A stretch of 64,000 nt of DNA from an archaeon (lineage in GTDB: Archaea > Thermoproteota > Nitrososphaeria > Nitrososphaerales > Gagatemarchaeaceae). The stretch covers positions 372,001 to 436,000 of the forward strand of contig JAKASL010000001.1 of the NCBI GenBank assembly GCA_021819035.1. The letters are read 5' to 3'. Shown here piece by piece: positions 34,262 through 44,017 of the stretch. How positions within the stretch are numbered: position 1 is the stretch's first letter; each line of letters starts with the position of its first letter. The notes below the pieces were generated by a model. The model was not told the DNA's origin. It did no database searches and was given only the letters and a program-made list of their open reading frames with translations. Both the position numbers and the translations under genes were made by a program.

Positions 34262-36025
34262 GTGCGTAGCACGTTCGAGAGGTACATACGTCTGGTCGCC
34301 TTGGTGAAGAGGCACTGGCAGATAGCGACGGTGATGGTCGTCTGCGTCACGGCGCTCACAGGGTTCAGGGTGCTGGTGCCTTTCCTCACGGGCGCAGCCA
34401 TAAACGACATAGTAGGGAGGTCCCCTGTCTCGTCCGTAGCCTCGCTCGCGGTGGAGATAGTGGTGGTGAGCGCCGCCGCCGCAGCCTTCAGCTTCGGGCT
34501 CAGCTACGGTGGGCAGGCCCTGGGGCAGAAGCTAATCTACGACATCCGGAACACCATCTTCACTTCCATCCAATCGCAGTCTTTCAGCTTCTACGACCGA
34601 AACGAGACCGGCCAGCTGATGTCGAGGGCTACTGGAGACGTGGAGGCGGTCCGCAGGTTCGTCTCCTTCGGCCTCGGGCAGCTCCTCTCGAACGCTTTCC
34701 TCGTAGGAGGGGTGATCGTCTCCCTGTTCTATCTCAACTTCTTCCTGGCCGCCATCGTATCCGTCGTCTTCCCGCTCATCCTCTTCCTCAGCTGGAGGTT
34801 CAGCAACACCCAGGGCCCGTTCTGGCGGCTCACCAGGAGGAACTACGGCTCGATGAACTCTGTCCTCCAACAGAACGTCACGGGGGCGCGGATCGTGAGG
34901 TCCTTCACAGCGGAGGACGGCGAGGTTGCCCGCTTCGCGGCCACAAACCAGGCATACAGGGACGGCATCGTGGGCTCCTCCGCGATCAGGGCCGTCTACG
35001 TCCCACTCTTGAGCCTCGTCATCAGCCTGGACCTCGCGGCGCTGTACTACCTGGGCGGCGGGCGGGTCATCGCAGGGACGATGACGATAGGGGAACTCGT
35101 AGCGGCCGCGAACCTCCTCGCGCTCCTCTCGGGGCCAAGCAGGTTCCTGGGGCAGCTCATCCTAATCGGGCAGAACGGCATGGCCGGTTTCGACAGGATA
35201 CTCGAGATAGTCGACGCGAAGTCGGAGGTGAAGGAAAAGCCGGAAGCTGTGCACCTCGGCGAGGTGAATGGAGAGATACGCTTCGAGAACGTCAAGTTCG
35301 GATACCGCGCCGGTCGTGAGGTGCTGAAGGGGGTCAGCCTCGTCATCCCGCCGGGCCAGGTGGTCGCCTTCGTGGGGCTCTCCGGCTCTGGGAAGACCAC
35401 TATGGCGAACCTCATCCCGAGGTTCTACGACGTCACCGAAGGGGCGGTGATGATAGACGGGAAAGATGTCAGGGACCTTGCCCTGAAGTCTCTCAGGGGG
35501 TCGGTGGGGCTCGTGAGCCAGGACATCTTTCTCTTTTCGGCCACGATCAGGGAGAACGTCAGCTACGGGAGGACCGACGCCACCCTGGAAGACATAGAGA
35601 GGGTCTGCAGGCTCGCCCGCGCGGACGAGTTCATCGACAGGTTCCCGGAAAGATACGAGACCCGGGTCGGGGAGAGGGGCGTCACGCTCTCGGGGGGGCA
35701 GAAGCAGAGGATCGCGATCGCCAGGACTCTCTTGACCGACCCGAGGATCCTAATCCTGGACGACTCTCTCTCCAGCGTCGACGCGGGGACCGAGTACGCC
35801 ATCGCCGACGCGCTGAAAGAGGTGGTCCGGCAGAGGACCACCATCATCATAACGCAGAGGCTCTCGACCCTCAGGCTGGCCCAGCGGATAGTGGTGTTCG
35901 ACGGGGGGAGGGTGGTGGAGGACGGGGTCCACGAGGAGTTGTTGGCGCGCAACGGCACCTACGCCAAGCTGTACCGTTCGCAATACGCGCCACAGGAGGT
36001 CCGGACCTCGGAGGCAGACGACTGA
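34262..36025 (+). CDS. ABC exporter subunit with degenerate catalytic site
   Basis: A 587-residue ABC-B exporter half: six transmembrane helices (about 1-320) then an ATPase domain. Walker A GLSGSGKTTM (about 372), signature LSGGQKQR (about 478), Walker B ILILDDSLSSVD with Asp in place of the catalytic Glu (about 500), and ITQRLST with Gln replacing the H-loop His. It therefore supplies an intact signature but a degenerate Walker B/H-loop. The frame opens at TTG 34241, but the TTTTAAG box (about 34227-34233) fits GTG 34262 better. It overlaps the next gene by one base (TGATGG). Confidence 0.88.
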   Translation: MRSTFERYIRLVALVKRHWQIATVMVVCVTALTGFRVLVPFLTGAAINDIVGRSPVSSVASLAVEIVVVSAAAAAFSFGLSYGGQALGQKLIYDIRNTIFTSIQSQSFSFYDRNETGQLMSRATGDVEAVRRFVSFGLGQLLSNAFLVGGVIVSLFYLNFFLAAIVSVVFPLILFLSWRFSNTQGPFWRLTRRNYGSMNSVLQQNVTGARIVRSFTAEDGEVARFAATNQAYRDGIVGSSAIRAVYVPLLSLVISLDLAALYYLGGGRVIAGTMTIGELVAAANLLALLSGPSRFLGQLILIGQNGMAGFDRILEIVDAKSEVKEKPEAVHLGEVNGEIRFENVKFGYRAGREVLKGVSLVIPPGQVVAFVGLSGSGKTTMANLIPRFYDVTEGAVMIDGKDVRDLALKSLRGSVGLVSQDIFLFSATIRENVSYGRTDATLEDIERVCRLARADEFIDRFPERYETRVGERGVTLSGGQKQRIAIARTLLTDPRILILDDSLSSVDAGTEYAIADALKEVVRQRTTIIITQRLSTLRLAQRIVVFDGGRVVEDGVHEELLARNGTYAKLYRSQYAPQEVRTSEADD

Positions 36026-37821
36026 TGGCGGCGCGCGGGATGTACATCAGCGACGAAGACCCCGACGCGAGGAAGGACAGGAAGTACAGCGACAGCTACC
36101 TCATCCGAAGGTTGGTTGGCTACGTAATGGGCTACAGGCGGGACCTCGCCATAACTATGGCGGGCCTGCTCTCAATCTCAGCCGTAGGGATCGTAGGCCC
36201 GGTCCTGCTCGGGTACGCGGTCGACGACATGCTCTCGAGAAAGTACGGGGGCGTAGCCATCCTCGCCGGCTCCTACGCTCTGCTCTACCTCGTCAATTAC
36301 TTGGCGGACAACAGGAGGACCTACGCAATGCAGGTGGTCGGCCAGAACTCCCTCAGGGACATCAGGAGGGACGCATTCGACCACCTCCAGCGCCTCTCCC
36401 CGTCGTACTTTTCCTCCAAGGAGACAGGGAGGATAATGTCCTACATAATGAACGACGTGGACGCCGTGGAGGACTTCGTCACCTTCCAGCTCCCACAGGT
36501 CCTGTCGGGGTTCCTGACCATCGCGTCAATCGTTGTCATAATGCTCTTCTTCAACGTCGACCTCAGCCTCGTCTCTTTCGTGGTGATCCCGGCGCTCGTC
36601 TTCACCACCTACGTCTTCCAGGGGCGGATCTCCAGGAGCTTCGTAGAGACCAGGAAGAAGATCGCAGCGGTCACGGCGAAGCTGCAGGAAGGGATAAGCG
36701 GGGTGAGGGTGACGCAGGCCTTCGTAAGCGAGGAGCGGGTCTCAGAAAACTTCGACGCGGTGAACAACGAGAACATGCTCGCCAACCTGAAGGCGAACAG
36801 GTACACGTCGGCCTTCAACTCCATCGTCCAGGTGATCGAGTCGGTGGGCCTGGCCCTCGTCATCTGGTACGGAGCCACCGAAGTCCTTGCAGGCCGTCTC
36901 CTCGTCGGGACCCTCGTGACCTTCATGCTCTACGTGAACGCATTCTTCAACCCGATCATCCAACTCACCACCTTCTACAACTCGTTCCAGTCGGCGATCG
37001 CCGGGCTCGACAGGGTGACCCAGCTCGTCAACACCGAGGTGGAGGTAAAGGAGCCAGCTGACCCTGAGGCCATAGACCCGCATGCGGACTGGGGGGTCGA
37101 GCTGAGGGGGGTCACTTTCGGCTACACGCCGGGGGTGACCGTACTCAAGGACGTCAGCCTGAAGGTGGCCCCGAGGGAGGTCGTCGCGATCGTCGGTCCG
37201 ACGGGGGCGGGGAAGTCGAGCATAGTCGGCCTCGTCCAGAGGTTCTACGACCCGCAGCGAGGAACGGTCCTGGTCGGAGGGGTCGACCTCAGGAGCCTAA
37301 GGTTCAAGGACTTCCGTGGGCGGATGAGCGTGGTCCCACAGGACCCTGTCTTATTCTCCGCCAGCATCGCGGACAACATCAGGTACGGCACCCCCGACGC
37401 CACCATCGAAGATGTGAAAAGGGTCTCCAGGGCGCTTGGAGTGGACGAGTTCGTATCTTCCCTCCCAGAAGGATACGACACCTTAGTCTCCGAAGGGGCC
37501 ACCAACTTGTCCATGGGGCAGAAGCAGCTGATCTGCTTCGCCAGGGCCCTCCTGAGGGACCCTAAGGTGCTCATCCTCGATGAGGCCACTTCAGGGCTGG
37601 ACCCGTTCACAGAGCTGATGGTCCAGCGCTCCCTGGCCCCTATGATATCAGGGCGGACCACCATCATAGTAGCTCACAGGCTGTCGACCATACGTCTCGC
37701 AGACAGGATAGTGGTCCTCGACCATGGAGAGATCGTGGAAGAGGGGACATTCAGGAGCCTGACGTCGAACCCGGGCGGAGTCTTCGCGAGGATGTACGCT
37801 CTCCAGTCGAAGCAGGACTAG
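36025..37821 (+). CDS. ABC exporter subunit with consensus catalytic residues
   Basis: A 598-residue partner half-transporter. Six helices (about 30-340), then Walker A GPTGAGKSS (about 391), a divergent signature LSMGQKQL (about 495), Walker B VLILDEATSGLD with catalytic Glu, and VAHRLST with the H-loop His. Paired with the preceding gene it forms a heterodimeric exporter with one consensus and one degenerate ATP site. ATG 36025 overlaps the previous TGA. Confidence 0.9.
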   Translation: MAARGMYISDEDPDARKDRKYSDSYLIRRLVGYVMGYRRDLAITMAGLLSISAVGIVGPVLLGYAVDDMLSRKYGGVAILAGSYALLYLVNYLADNRRTYAMQVVGQNSLRDIRRDAFDHLQRLSPSYFSSKETGRIMSYIMNDVDAVEDFVTFQLPQVLSGFLTIASIVVIMLFFNVDLSLVSFVVIPALVFTTYVFQGRISRSFVETRKKIAAVTAKLQEGISGVRVTQAFVSEERVSENFDAVNNENMLANLKANRYTSAFNSIVQVIESVGLALVIWYGATEVLAGRLLVGTLVTFMLYVNAFFNPIIQLTTFYNSFQSAIAGLDRVTQLVNTEVEVKEPADPEAIDPHADWGVELRGVTFGYTPGVTVLKDVSLKVAPREVVAIVGPTGAGKSSIVGLVQRFYDPQRGTVLVGGVDLRSLRFKDFRGRMSVVPQDPVLFSASIADNIRYGTPDATIEDVKRVSRALGVDEFVSSLPEGYDTLVSEGATNLSMGQKQLICFARALLRDPKVLILDEATSGLDPFTELMVQRSLAPMISGRTTIIVAHRLSTIRLADRIVVLDHGEIVEEGTFRSLTSNPGGVFARMYALQSKQD

Positions 37822-37890
37822 GACGGCGCCTGAGCGGGGCCCATGAAGCTCGAGATACACTTATCCTGACGGCGGGCGGAAGCGCGCGCA

Positions 37891-39786
37891 TTGAAGTTCC
37901 TCGATTTCCAAGCAGAGGTAGAGGAGGTCCTGGCCGCCTCATGCCGCGACCTGGGTTACAAGGACGCAGGGATCGACGTCTCGTCCCCCCCAAGCGAGGC
38001 CTATGGCGACCTAGCGAGCGCCGTCCCGATCCGAATCGCAAGGGAGCACGGGAAGAAGCCTGCCGACGTCGCCATAGAGCTCGCGTCCAAGGGGATGGAC
38101 CACGCAAGGAAGTCGAGATACATAGGCGCGGTCACCCCGCACAGAGGAGGGTATCTCAACTTCGGTATAAACCATCCACGCTTCATCTCCGAGTCTATCT
38201 CGGCGATAGCCTCCGGGGACCTGGGTAGAGTGAGGGAGAAGGGGGAGGTCGTAGCCATAGAACACACCAACGTCAACCCCAACAAGGCGCTGCACATAGG
38301 CCACGCCCGGAACCTCGTCCTGGGGGACTCCCTCGTGCGTGTGATGCGCTACATGGGGCACCAGGTCCAGGCGTTAAACTATGTCGACGACTCGGGTGCC
38401 CAGGTGGCTGACATCATCGTAGGGTTCAGGTTCCTGGGGCTCTCCGACGAGGCGCCACCTGGGACCAAGTTCGACGCATACTGCGGGGACAACGTCTACA
38501 CCAGGGTGACCAGGGAGTATGAGACCGACCCCTCTCTGAGGCAGAAACAGTCTCTGGTGTTGAAGGAGATCGAGGACGGGACCGGGGAGGTGGCGTCCTA
38601 CACCAGAAGCATCGTGAGGAAGATACTCGCAGCGCAGCTGTCTACATGCTGGAGGCTCGGAGCCTCCTATGACCTCCTGAACTGGGAGTCCCAGATAGTC
38701 CACGCGGGGATGTGGGAGAAGATCTTCGAGTCGCTGAAGAAGATGGGCTACGTGAAATTCCAGACCGAGGGGGAAAACAGGGGGACCTGGGTGATCCCGG
38801 ACCCAGAGACAGGCGAAGAGAAGGTCGTTGTCAGGTCGGACGGGACCGCGGTCTACGTAGCCAAGGACATACCGTATGCCGCCTGGAAGATAGGGCTGAT
38901 CGGCGACCCGTTCGGCTACGAGGTCTACCCTCTGGACCAGCCGGGGGGGACGATTTACTCCACCACCCTGGACGGGAGGAAGGGGCCTGTCCGCTTCGGG
39001 GGCGCCCGGCTGGCGATATCTGTCATCGACACCAGGCAGAGCTATCTCCAAAACATCGTTTCCAAGGTGCTCGACGAGTTCCGGGAGGGGTCTTCGAAGC
39101 GCTACCTCCACAGGAGCTACGAGGTGGTGTCGCTCTCGAAGAGGACCGCAGCCCAGTTGGGCTTCTCCATCGAGGGGGACTTCGCCCACATGTCAGGGAG
39201 GAAGGGCATCTACGTCAACGTCGACACCGTCCTCGACAGGCTCAAGGACAAGGCCAGGGCCGAGACGCGACGGAGGAACCCCTCAGAAAGTGACGACTGG
39301 GTCGCCGACGTCGCGGAGGCCGTGTCCGTGTCCGCGCTGAGGTACGAGCTCCTGAAGCAGGACCCTGACAAGATGATAGTGTTCGACATGGACGAAGCGC
39401 TGCAGTTCCAGGGCGACACCGGGCCCTATCTTCTCTACACCTACGCCAGGGCTAGGCGGATCCTAGACAAGTCCGGAGGGAGCCCACGTGTGGACGTAGC
39501 CTCGGCCGCGAAGCTGAGCAGGCCGCAGGAGCTCAGGCTGGCGAAGAAGATGTCCATGCTAGACCTCAGCGCCGAGGCAGCCGAAGAGTTCCTCTCGCCT
39601 AAGGAGGTCGCGCGGTTCGCCCACGACCTTGCCGTGGCTTTCAACGACTTCTACGAGAGCGTCCCTGTGAACAAGGAAGCGGACGCTGAGCTCAGAGACG
39701 CGCGGCTGGCGCTGGTCGACGCTGCGAGCAGGGTCCTGGCGGAGTCGATGCGGCTGATAGGTGTACCTGTGAAGGACAGGATATGA
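37891..39786 (+). CDS. argS: Arginyl-tRNA synthetase
   Basis: A 631-residue class I synthetase that charges tRNA-Arg. It shows the N-terminal additional domain (about 1-95), the HIGH motif in NKALHIGHARN (about 131-141), ArgS-typical GAQVADIIVG, FQGDTGPYLLYTYARA near the C-terminus, and a helical anticodon-binding domain ending at VPVKDRI. The KMSKS-like loop is degenerate (MSGRKG), as in many ArgS. TTG 37891 is about 27 nt after a CTTATCC-type box. It overlaps the phosphatase gene by 4 nt. Confidence 0.95.
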   Translation: MKFLDFQAEVEEVLAASCRDLGYKDAGIDVSSPPSEAYGDLASAVPIRIAREHGKKPADVAIELASKGMDHARKSRYIGAVTPHRGGYLNFGINHPRFISESISAIASGDLGRVREKGEVVAIEHTNVNPNKALHIGHARNLVLGDSLVRVMRYMGHQVQALNYVDDSGAQVADIIVGFRFLGLSDEAPPGTKFDAYCGDNVYTRVTREYETDPSLRQKQSLVLKEIEDGTGEVASYTRSIVRKILAAQLSTCWRLGASYDLLNWESQIVHAGMWEKIFESLKKMGYVKFQTEGENRGTWVIPDPETGEEKVVVRSDGTAVYVAKDIPYAAWKIGLIGDPFGYEVYPLDQPGGTIYSTTLDGRKGPVRFGGARLAISVIDTRQSYLQNIVSKVLDEFREGSSKRYLHRSYEVVSLSKRTAAQLGFSIEGDFAHMSGRKGIYVNVDTVLDRLKDKARAETRRRNPSESDDWVADVAEAVSVSALRYELLKQDPDKMIVFDMDEALQFQGDTGPYLLYTYARARRILDKSGGSPRVDVASAAKLSRPQELRLAKKMSMLDLSAEAAEEFLSPKEVARFAHDLAVAFNDFYESVPVNKEADAELRDARLALVDAASRVLAESMRLIGVPVKDRI

Positions 39787-40418
39787 AAGGACGGTTCAGG
39801 CTGGCGTCGTTCGACATGGACGGCACCGTCCTGGAGGGTAGCAGCAGCTGGGTAGCCATCCACAGGGCCTTCGGGACGGAACAGCTCGGTGAGGCATCAT
39901 TGAAGCTCTACACCGAGGGAGAGATAGATTACACGGAGTTCATGCGGCGGGACATTGGGTCCTGGCCAAGGGGCGTCACCAGGGGCCAGATCGAAGAGAT
40001 CCTTTCGCACTACAAGATCCGCGAAGAGGCGCCGAGGGTGATGGAGGGGCTGAGGGCGTTGGGTATGAAGACGGCCCTGGTGACATCGGGGATAGACACC
40101 CTCGCTAGGGACGTGGCCAGAGACCTGCAGATGGACTATCTCATAGCCAACGGGCTCCGCTTCAGCCAAGGAGGGGTCCTCCTCCCCACCGGGGTGGGAC
40201 GAGTGGACCCTACAAGGAAAGACCGAGCGTACCTGAAGCTCCTGGAGGAGGTGGGGGTACGGGCCAGTGAGACAATCGCCGTGGGCGACACCTCCTACGA
40301 CCTCGCCTTCCTGAAGTCAGCCGGGATGGGGTTCATGCTCGCCCATACAACCCGGGTCCCTGACCCAGAAATCATTCACATCCGGAGCCTGAGCGAAATC
40401 CTGAGCCACTTGGGGTAG
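39783..40418 (+). CDS. HAD phosphatase, phosphoserine phosphatase-like
   Basis: A 211-residue HAD enzyme. Motif I is FDMDGTVLEG (about 10-19), motif II LVTSGID (about 96), motif III a lysine in DPTRKDRAYL, motif IV AVGDTSYDLAFLKSAG. The short helical cap resembles SerB, so phosphoserine is a possible substrate, but this is not certain. ATG 39783 overlaps the argS stop (ATGA), so the two are co-translated. Confidence 0.85.
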   Translation: MKGRFRLASFDMDGTVLEGSSSWVAIHRAFGTEQLGEASLKLYTEGEIDYTEFMRRDIGSWPRGVTRGQIEEILSHYKIREEAPRVMEGLRALGMKTALVTSGIDTLARDVARDLQMDYLIANGLRFSQGGVLLPTGVGRVDPTRKDRAYLKLLEEVGVRASETIAVGDTSYDLAFLKSAGMGFMLAHTTRVPDPEIIHIRSLSEILSHLG

Positions 40419-40466
40419 GGAGAGCCTTTTTACGTCAGAGGCCCGAGGTAAGCGCAGTGCTTTGAG

Positions 40467-41603
40467 TTGGACGAAACCCTCCTCCTGATCCCAGGCCCGA
40501 CCAACCTTTCGAAGCGGGTCAGGGAAGCGATGGCCGGCCCGCAGCTCCCGCACGTCGGCGCAGAGTTCTATTCGAAGTTCAGGGAGACTGTCCAGCTGGC
40601 CAGGTATGTCTTCAAGAATGAGAAGGGGGTCCAGTTCGTCTACACCGGGACCGGGACCACTGGGATGGAGTCGGCGGTCGTCAGCCTGGTGTCTCGCGGG
40701 GACCGGACCCTGACCCTGATGAACGGGTACTTCGGCCACAGGATGTTCCTCCTCAACCAGATCCACGGCGCCAAGGCAGACAACATGGACTTCGGGAGCA
40801 CGAGGGCTGCTGACCCGGACCTCCTCAGGAAGGAGCTCCGCAAGAAAAAGTACTCGGTGGTGTTCATCACTCACGTCGACACTTCGAGCTCTGTCCTCAA
40901 CCCTGTGGCCGAGCTGGTCGACGAGTGCTCGAAGGCGGGGGCGTTGTCAGTGGTCGACTCAGTCTGCGCGATTGGAGGCGAGCCTATGGACTTCGACAGG
41001 CTCGGGGCAGACATCGTGTTCACTGCGTCTCAGAAGGCGTTGGCAGCAGCGCCTGGCGCCGTACTAGTCGCGGCTTCGGCCAGGGCCATGGAGCACATGG
41101 AGGGTAGGAAGTCCCCTATCGAATCTTACTACATGAGCCTTCTCAGGTGGAAGCCTATAATGGACGACCCGAAGATGTACCTCGCCACCCCTGCCACCCA
41201 AGTCCTGCTTGCGCTCCGGGAGGCGATGCTGGAGGTGAAAGAGGAGGGGATTGAGAGGAGATGGGCCCGCCACAGGAAGCTCGCCGAGATGGCGCAGGAC
41301 ATGGTCGAAGGGTGGGGGCAAAAGTTCGTAGCGGAGGAGGGCCACAGGGCAGACACTGTCACCTCGTTCTGGGTGAAGGACGGGACTGCGGGCCCGATTC
41401 AAAGGGCACTGGAGGCGGAGCACAGAGTGATGGTGTCGAGAGGGATATATGACGACAAGGACCGCATGATAAGGATAGGGCACTTCGGCATCCTTCAGCC
41501 AGAGACGTTCCAGAAGGCGCTCGGGTACATGGGGGGAGTATTGGAGGAGCTCGGCCTTGTCCAGGGTCGCGTCGCCGCGACCAGGCCGAGGATAAGGAAG
41601 TAG
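40467..41603 (+). CDS. Class V aminotransferase (alanine-glyoxylate/serine-pyruvate type), copy 1
   Basis: A 378-residue fold-type I PLP enzyme. LLIPGPTNLSKRV at the N-terminus, TGTGTTGMES (PLP phosphate), VDSVCAIGG (PLP aspartate) and FTASQKALAAAPG with the Schiff-base lysine (about 190) are class V features. It probably moves amino groups between small amino acids and glyoxylate or pyruvate. TTG 40467 follows a TTTTACG box. It is paralogous to the gene at 44.0 kb. Confidence 0.88.
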   Translation: MDETLLLIPGPTNLSKRVREAMAGPQLPHVGAEFYSKFRETVQLARYVFKNEKGVQFVYTGTGTTGMESAVVSLVSRGDRTLTLMNGYFGHRMFLLNQIHGAKADNMDFGSTRAADPDLLRKELRKKKYSVVFITHVDTSSSVLNPVAELVDECSKAGALSVVDSVCAIGGEPMDFDRLGADIVFTASQKALAAAPGAVLVAASARAMEHMEGRKSPIESYYMSLLRWKPIMDDPKMYLATPATQVLLALREAMLEVKEEGIERRWARHRKLAEMAQDMVEGWGQKFVAEEGHRADTVTSFWVKDGTAGPIQRALEAEHRVMVSRGIYDDKDRMIRIGHFGILQPETFQKALGYMGGVLEELGLVQGRVAATRPRIRK

Positions 41604-41639
41604 AACCCTTTTATCGCCAAAGGATTCGCACCGCACCGC

Positions 41640-41712
41640 AGCCCGGTCGTCTAGTGGTCAAGGATGGGGGCCTCTGGAGCCTTCGACCTAGGTTCGAATC
41701 CTAGCCGGGCTA
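41640..41712 (+). tRNA. tRNA-Gln(CTG)
   Basis: 73-nt cloverleaf: acceptor AGCCCGG/CCGGGCT with discriminator A, anticodon arm GGGGC-CTCTGGA-GCCTT (anticodon CTG), T-arm CTAGG-TTCGAAT-CCTAG. A TTTTATC box at about 41609-41615 lies 26-30 nt upstream. It sits 37 nt after the class V aminotransferase. No intron is seen. Confidence 0.93.
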
Positions 41713-42013
41713 TCTGCAAGCTACACTCAGAACCGCCCAAAGCTTCGGGCGGGTCAGCATGTGTGCGTAGTCCTCTTGCTCAAGGCTGTTCAGGCACAGG
41801 CGTTCGGACGCCGCGGCCAACCCACCTCGCTGCTGTGGCGTGATTTCTTCGCTCCGTCTCCTCTCACAGTCTCCGGGCCCCCCGGCAAAGAGTCAAGTAT
41901 CGCTCCGCCTCGTCTTCCCTGGGAGGCCCCAGGGTCTGAAAGTAAAGACTGCGTCGGCGCGAAGGTCGATAGACGCGTGGAGATTCAGGTCGAAGGCTCA
42001 GGTCAAGAAGTCC
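41713..42013. other. 301-nt intergenic stretch after tRNA-Gln
   Basis: No gene recognised. Open frames crossing it have no start or promoter support, and the CTTCGGGCGGG region just after the tRNA shows only weak pairing. Confidence 0.4.
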
Positions 42014-42223
42014 ATGGACTGGACCTTCAATATGGTTGCCCAGCTCCTCGTGTCATCGAGGCGCGAGAGGGTCGCGCTCATCCCGCTCCTGGTCTTCGCG
42101 TCTTCCTTCTCCTTCGCCGCCTCGGAGCTCGTGATGCTCGTCCTTGTGGGCTTCTTCATAGCGAAGCTCCAGTGCTACAGGTTCGTCAACCTGGTCCTAG
42201 GGACGTTCCAGACCCCGCGCTGA
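42014..42223 (+). CDS. Possible small membrane protein
   Basis: A 69-residue frame with two hydrophobic segments (LIPLLVFASSFSF and LVMLVLVGFFIAKLQ) and a basic stretch SSRRERV between an N-terminal MDWTFNMVAQLL and the helices. The frame is open upstream to 41840, but ATG 42014 is the only standard start close to the hydrophobic part. No clear TATA box. Existence is uncertain. Confidence 0.35.
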   Translation: MDWTFNMVAQLLVSSRRERVALIPLLVFASSFSFAASELVMLVLVGFFIAKLQCYRFVNLVLGTFQTPR

Positions 42224-42296
42224 ACCCTCACCCTCGGGGCCCTGGTTCCACTGCCACCGGCTTCTGTAGGATGTCTCCGCTTGGATGACCTGTTGC

Positions 42297-43949
42297 TCAC
42301 TCTGGCGGGATCTGCTTGTAGGAGAGGCCCAGCTCCACCCCCTGCCTTCTTCTGACCGCCCTTGCCACGAGGTAGATCGCGATGCAGAAGATGAACAGTC
42401 CGAGGACGAACTCGTCTGACTGCAGCAGCGGATAGGTCAGGAAGAGGTTGGGGCCGGCGACGTACTCGTAAGCTAGGAAGAGGTTGAACGCCAGCGCCAA
42501 TCCACCTGCCACCGAGACCGCTGGGATCCTCCAGATCTTGTACCTGCTGACAGGGGACGCGGCGTACACGTCCTTCAGCCTGAACGGGAACACTATGGCG
42601 GTGACGCAGATAAGGAGGTAGGCGACCTCCGTCCCGAACCCCGCCGAGGCGACGTAGGACCCTATGGCGTTGAACTGGTACACGACGAAGTACAGCCAGA
42701 CCATGCTACCTGCGAAGGAAACCAGCAGGGCCACGAGCGGTGCCCCAGACCCGGGCCTGACAGATGAGACTCTGCTCGGAAGGACCCTGTCCATGGCCGC
42801 GCCGAGCATGATCCTCGTGCTGGCGAAGTAGACTATCAGCACCACCTGGAATATCCCCATCATCATCCCGATGAATATCACCCCGAGGACGATCGGGTTC
42901 TCCGACAGGAGGCTGATGATGTAAGGGAAGAATGGGTTTGGGACGACGTTCAGTACCGCGCCGACGGGTCCGGGGTTCCCCCCGAACCAGAGCCCGTTGA
43001 AGGCGTGGATGAACTCTAGGCCGACCGTCCCAGAGTAGGCGTACCAGGTCACCGCCCAGACGGCCCCTATGACCAGGTACGACCCCACGATCTGAAGCAG
43101 TTGCGACCTGAAGTTCCCTGCCCGTTTTATCTCGCCGAGGTTGTAGATGGACCAGCCGGCATACCCCAGCGACAGCCAGGCGATGGCCCAGAGCGTTATC
43201 GTCTCGTAGGCGCTGAACTTCTGCCCCAGGCTCACGCCCCCTGCCTGCGCCGCGCTGATGACGGCCTGGTATGCGTCCGGCCCGACGGTCCTGTTGTAGG
43301 AGTACACGGCCGCGTTGAAGCTGCTGACGAAGTCCTGGTGAGTGCTCGTCAGGAGGAGGCCGAGCATCGTCAGCAGGGAGAGGAGAGCCCCCGCGAAGAG
43401 GACGTACTGCACCTTCACGTAGAACCTCACCCCTCTGGCGGCCACCAGGAGGCCCAGAAGGAGGATGGCCGCGGTGATTCCGAAGGTCGCCCCTGGCGCC
43501 TGGAGCCCGGTGGCAAGCGAAGCGTAGGTCGCGCCCCCGGTAACGTGGGCGAGCTCGGCGAAGAGCGGCTGAAGGCAGAGGGTGACCATCACAGACCCTA
43601 GGAATGCCGAGAAGAACCACTGCCAGACCGACCAGGCGCTGAACGTGGCTGCGAACCCGACCGCCGGATTCAAGATCCTGCTCTGCCAGACGTAGTCCCC
43701 CCCGGCCCGGGGCATCGACGACGCCAGCATGGAGACCACGACGTAGAATGGGACCGCCGCGAGGACCGTGGTCAGCACACCGACGCCCACGTCCCCGCCC
43801 GGGAGGACGGCCGGCCCGTAGCTGAAGAGGACGGCCTCTGTGAAGCCCGTCAGCCCCACCGCCATCATGTTGTAGATGAACGCGTGGTGCGGGGACATCG
43901 CCCTCACGAGGCCCGTAGACTCCCTGACGAAGACCCTCTCTTCCGCCAA
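42297..43949 (-). CDS. APC-superfamily amino acid/amine permease
   Basis: A 550-residue membrane protein with about 12-14 helices. MSPHHAFIYNMMAVGLTG in the first helix and SSMPRAGGDYVWQSRIL are signatures of the amino acid-polyamine-organocation family. It likely imports amino acids or amines with protons or sodium. TTG 43949 lies about 26 nt after GTTTATAGAT (about 43971-43980). It is divergent from a class V aminotransferase, which could use its substrate. Confidence 0.88.
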   Translation of the reverse strand: MAEERVFVRESTGLVRAMSPHHAFIYNMMAVGLTGFTEAVLFSYGPAVLPGGDVGVGVLTTVLAAVPFYVVVSMLASSMPRAGGDYVWQSRILNPAVGFAATFSAWSVWQWFFSAFLGSVMVTLCLQPLFAELAHVTGGATYASLATGLQAPGATFGITAAILLLGLLVAARGVRFYVKVQYVLFAGALLSLLTMLGLLLTSTHQDFVSSFNAAVYSYNRTVGPDAYQAVISAAQAGGVSLGQKFSAYETITLWAIAWLSLGYAGWSIYNLGEIKRAGNFRSQLLQIVGSYLVIGAVWAVTWYAYSGTVGLEFIHAFNGLWFGGNPGPVGAVLNVVPNPFFPYIISLLSENPIVLGVIFIGMMMGIFQVVLIVYFASTRIMLGAAMDRVLPSRVSSVRPGSGAPLVALLVSFAGSMVWLYFVVYQFNAIGSYVASAGFGTEVAYLLICVTAIVFPFRLKDVYAASPVSRYKIWRIPAVSVAGGLALAFNLFLAYEYVAGPNLFLTYPLLQSDEFVLGLFIFCIAIYLVARAVRRRQGVELGLSYKQIPPE

Positions 43950-44017
43950 TCAGCCCTCGAGCCAAGAGACAATCTATAAACGATTCACGTCGCCGCACCG
44001 CCGGGGCGGACTCACCA

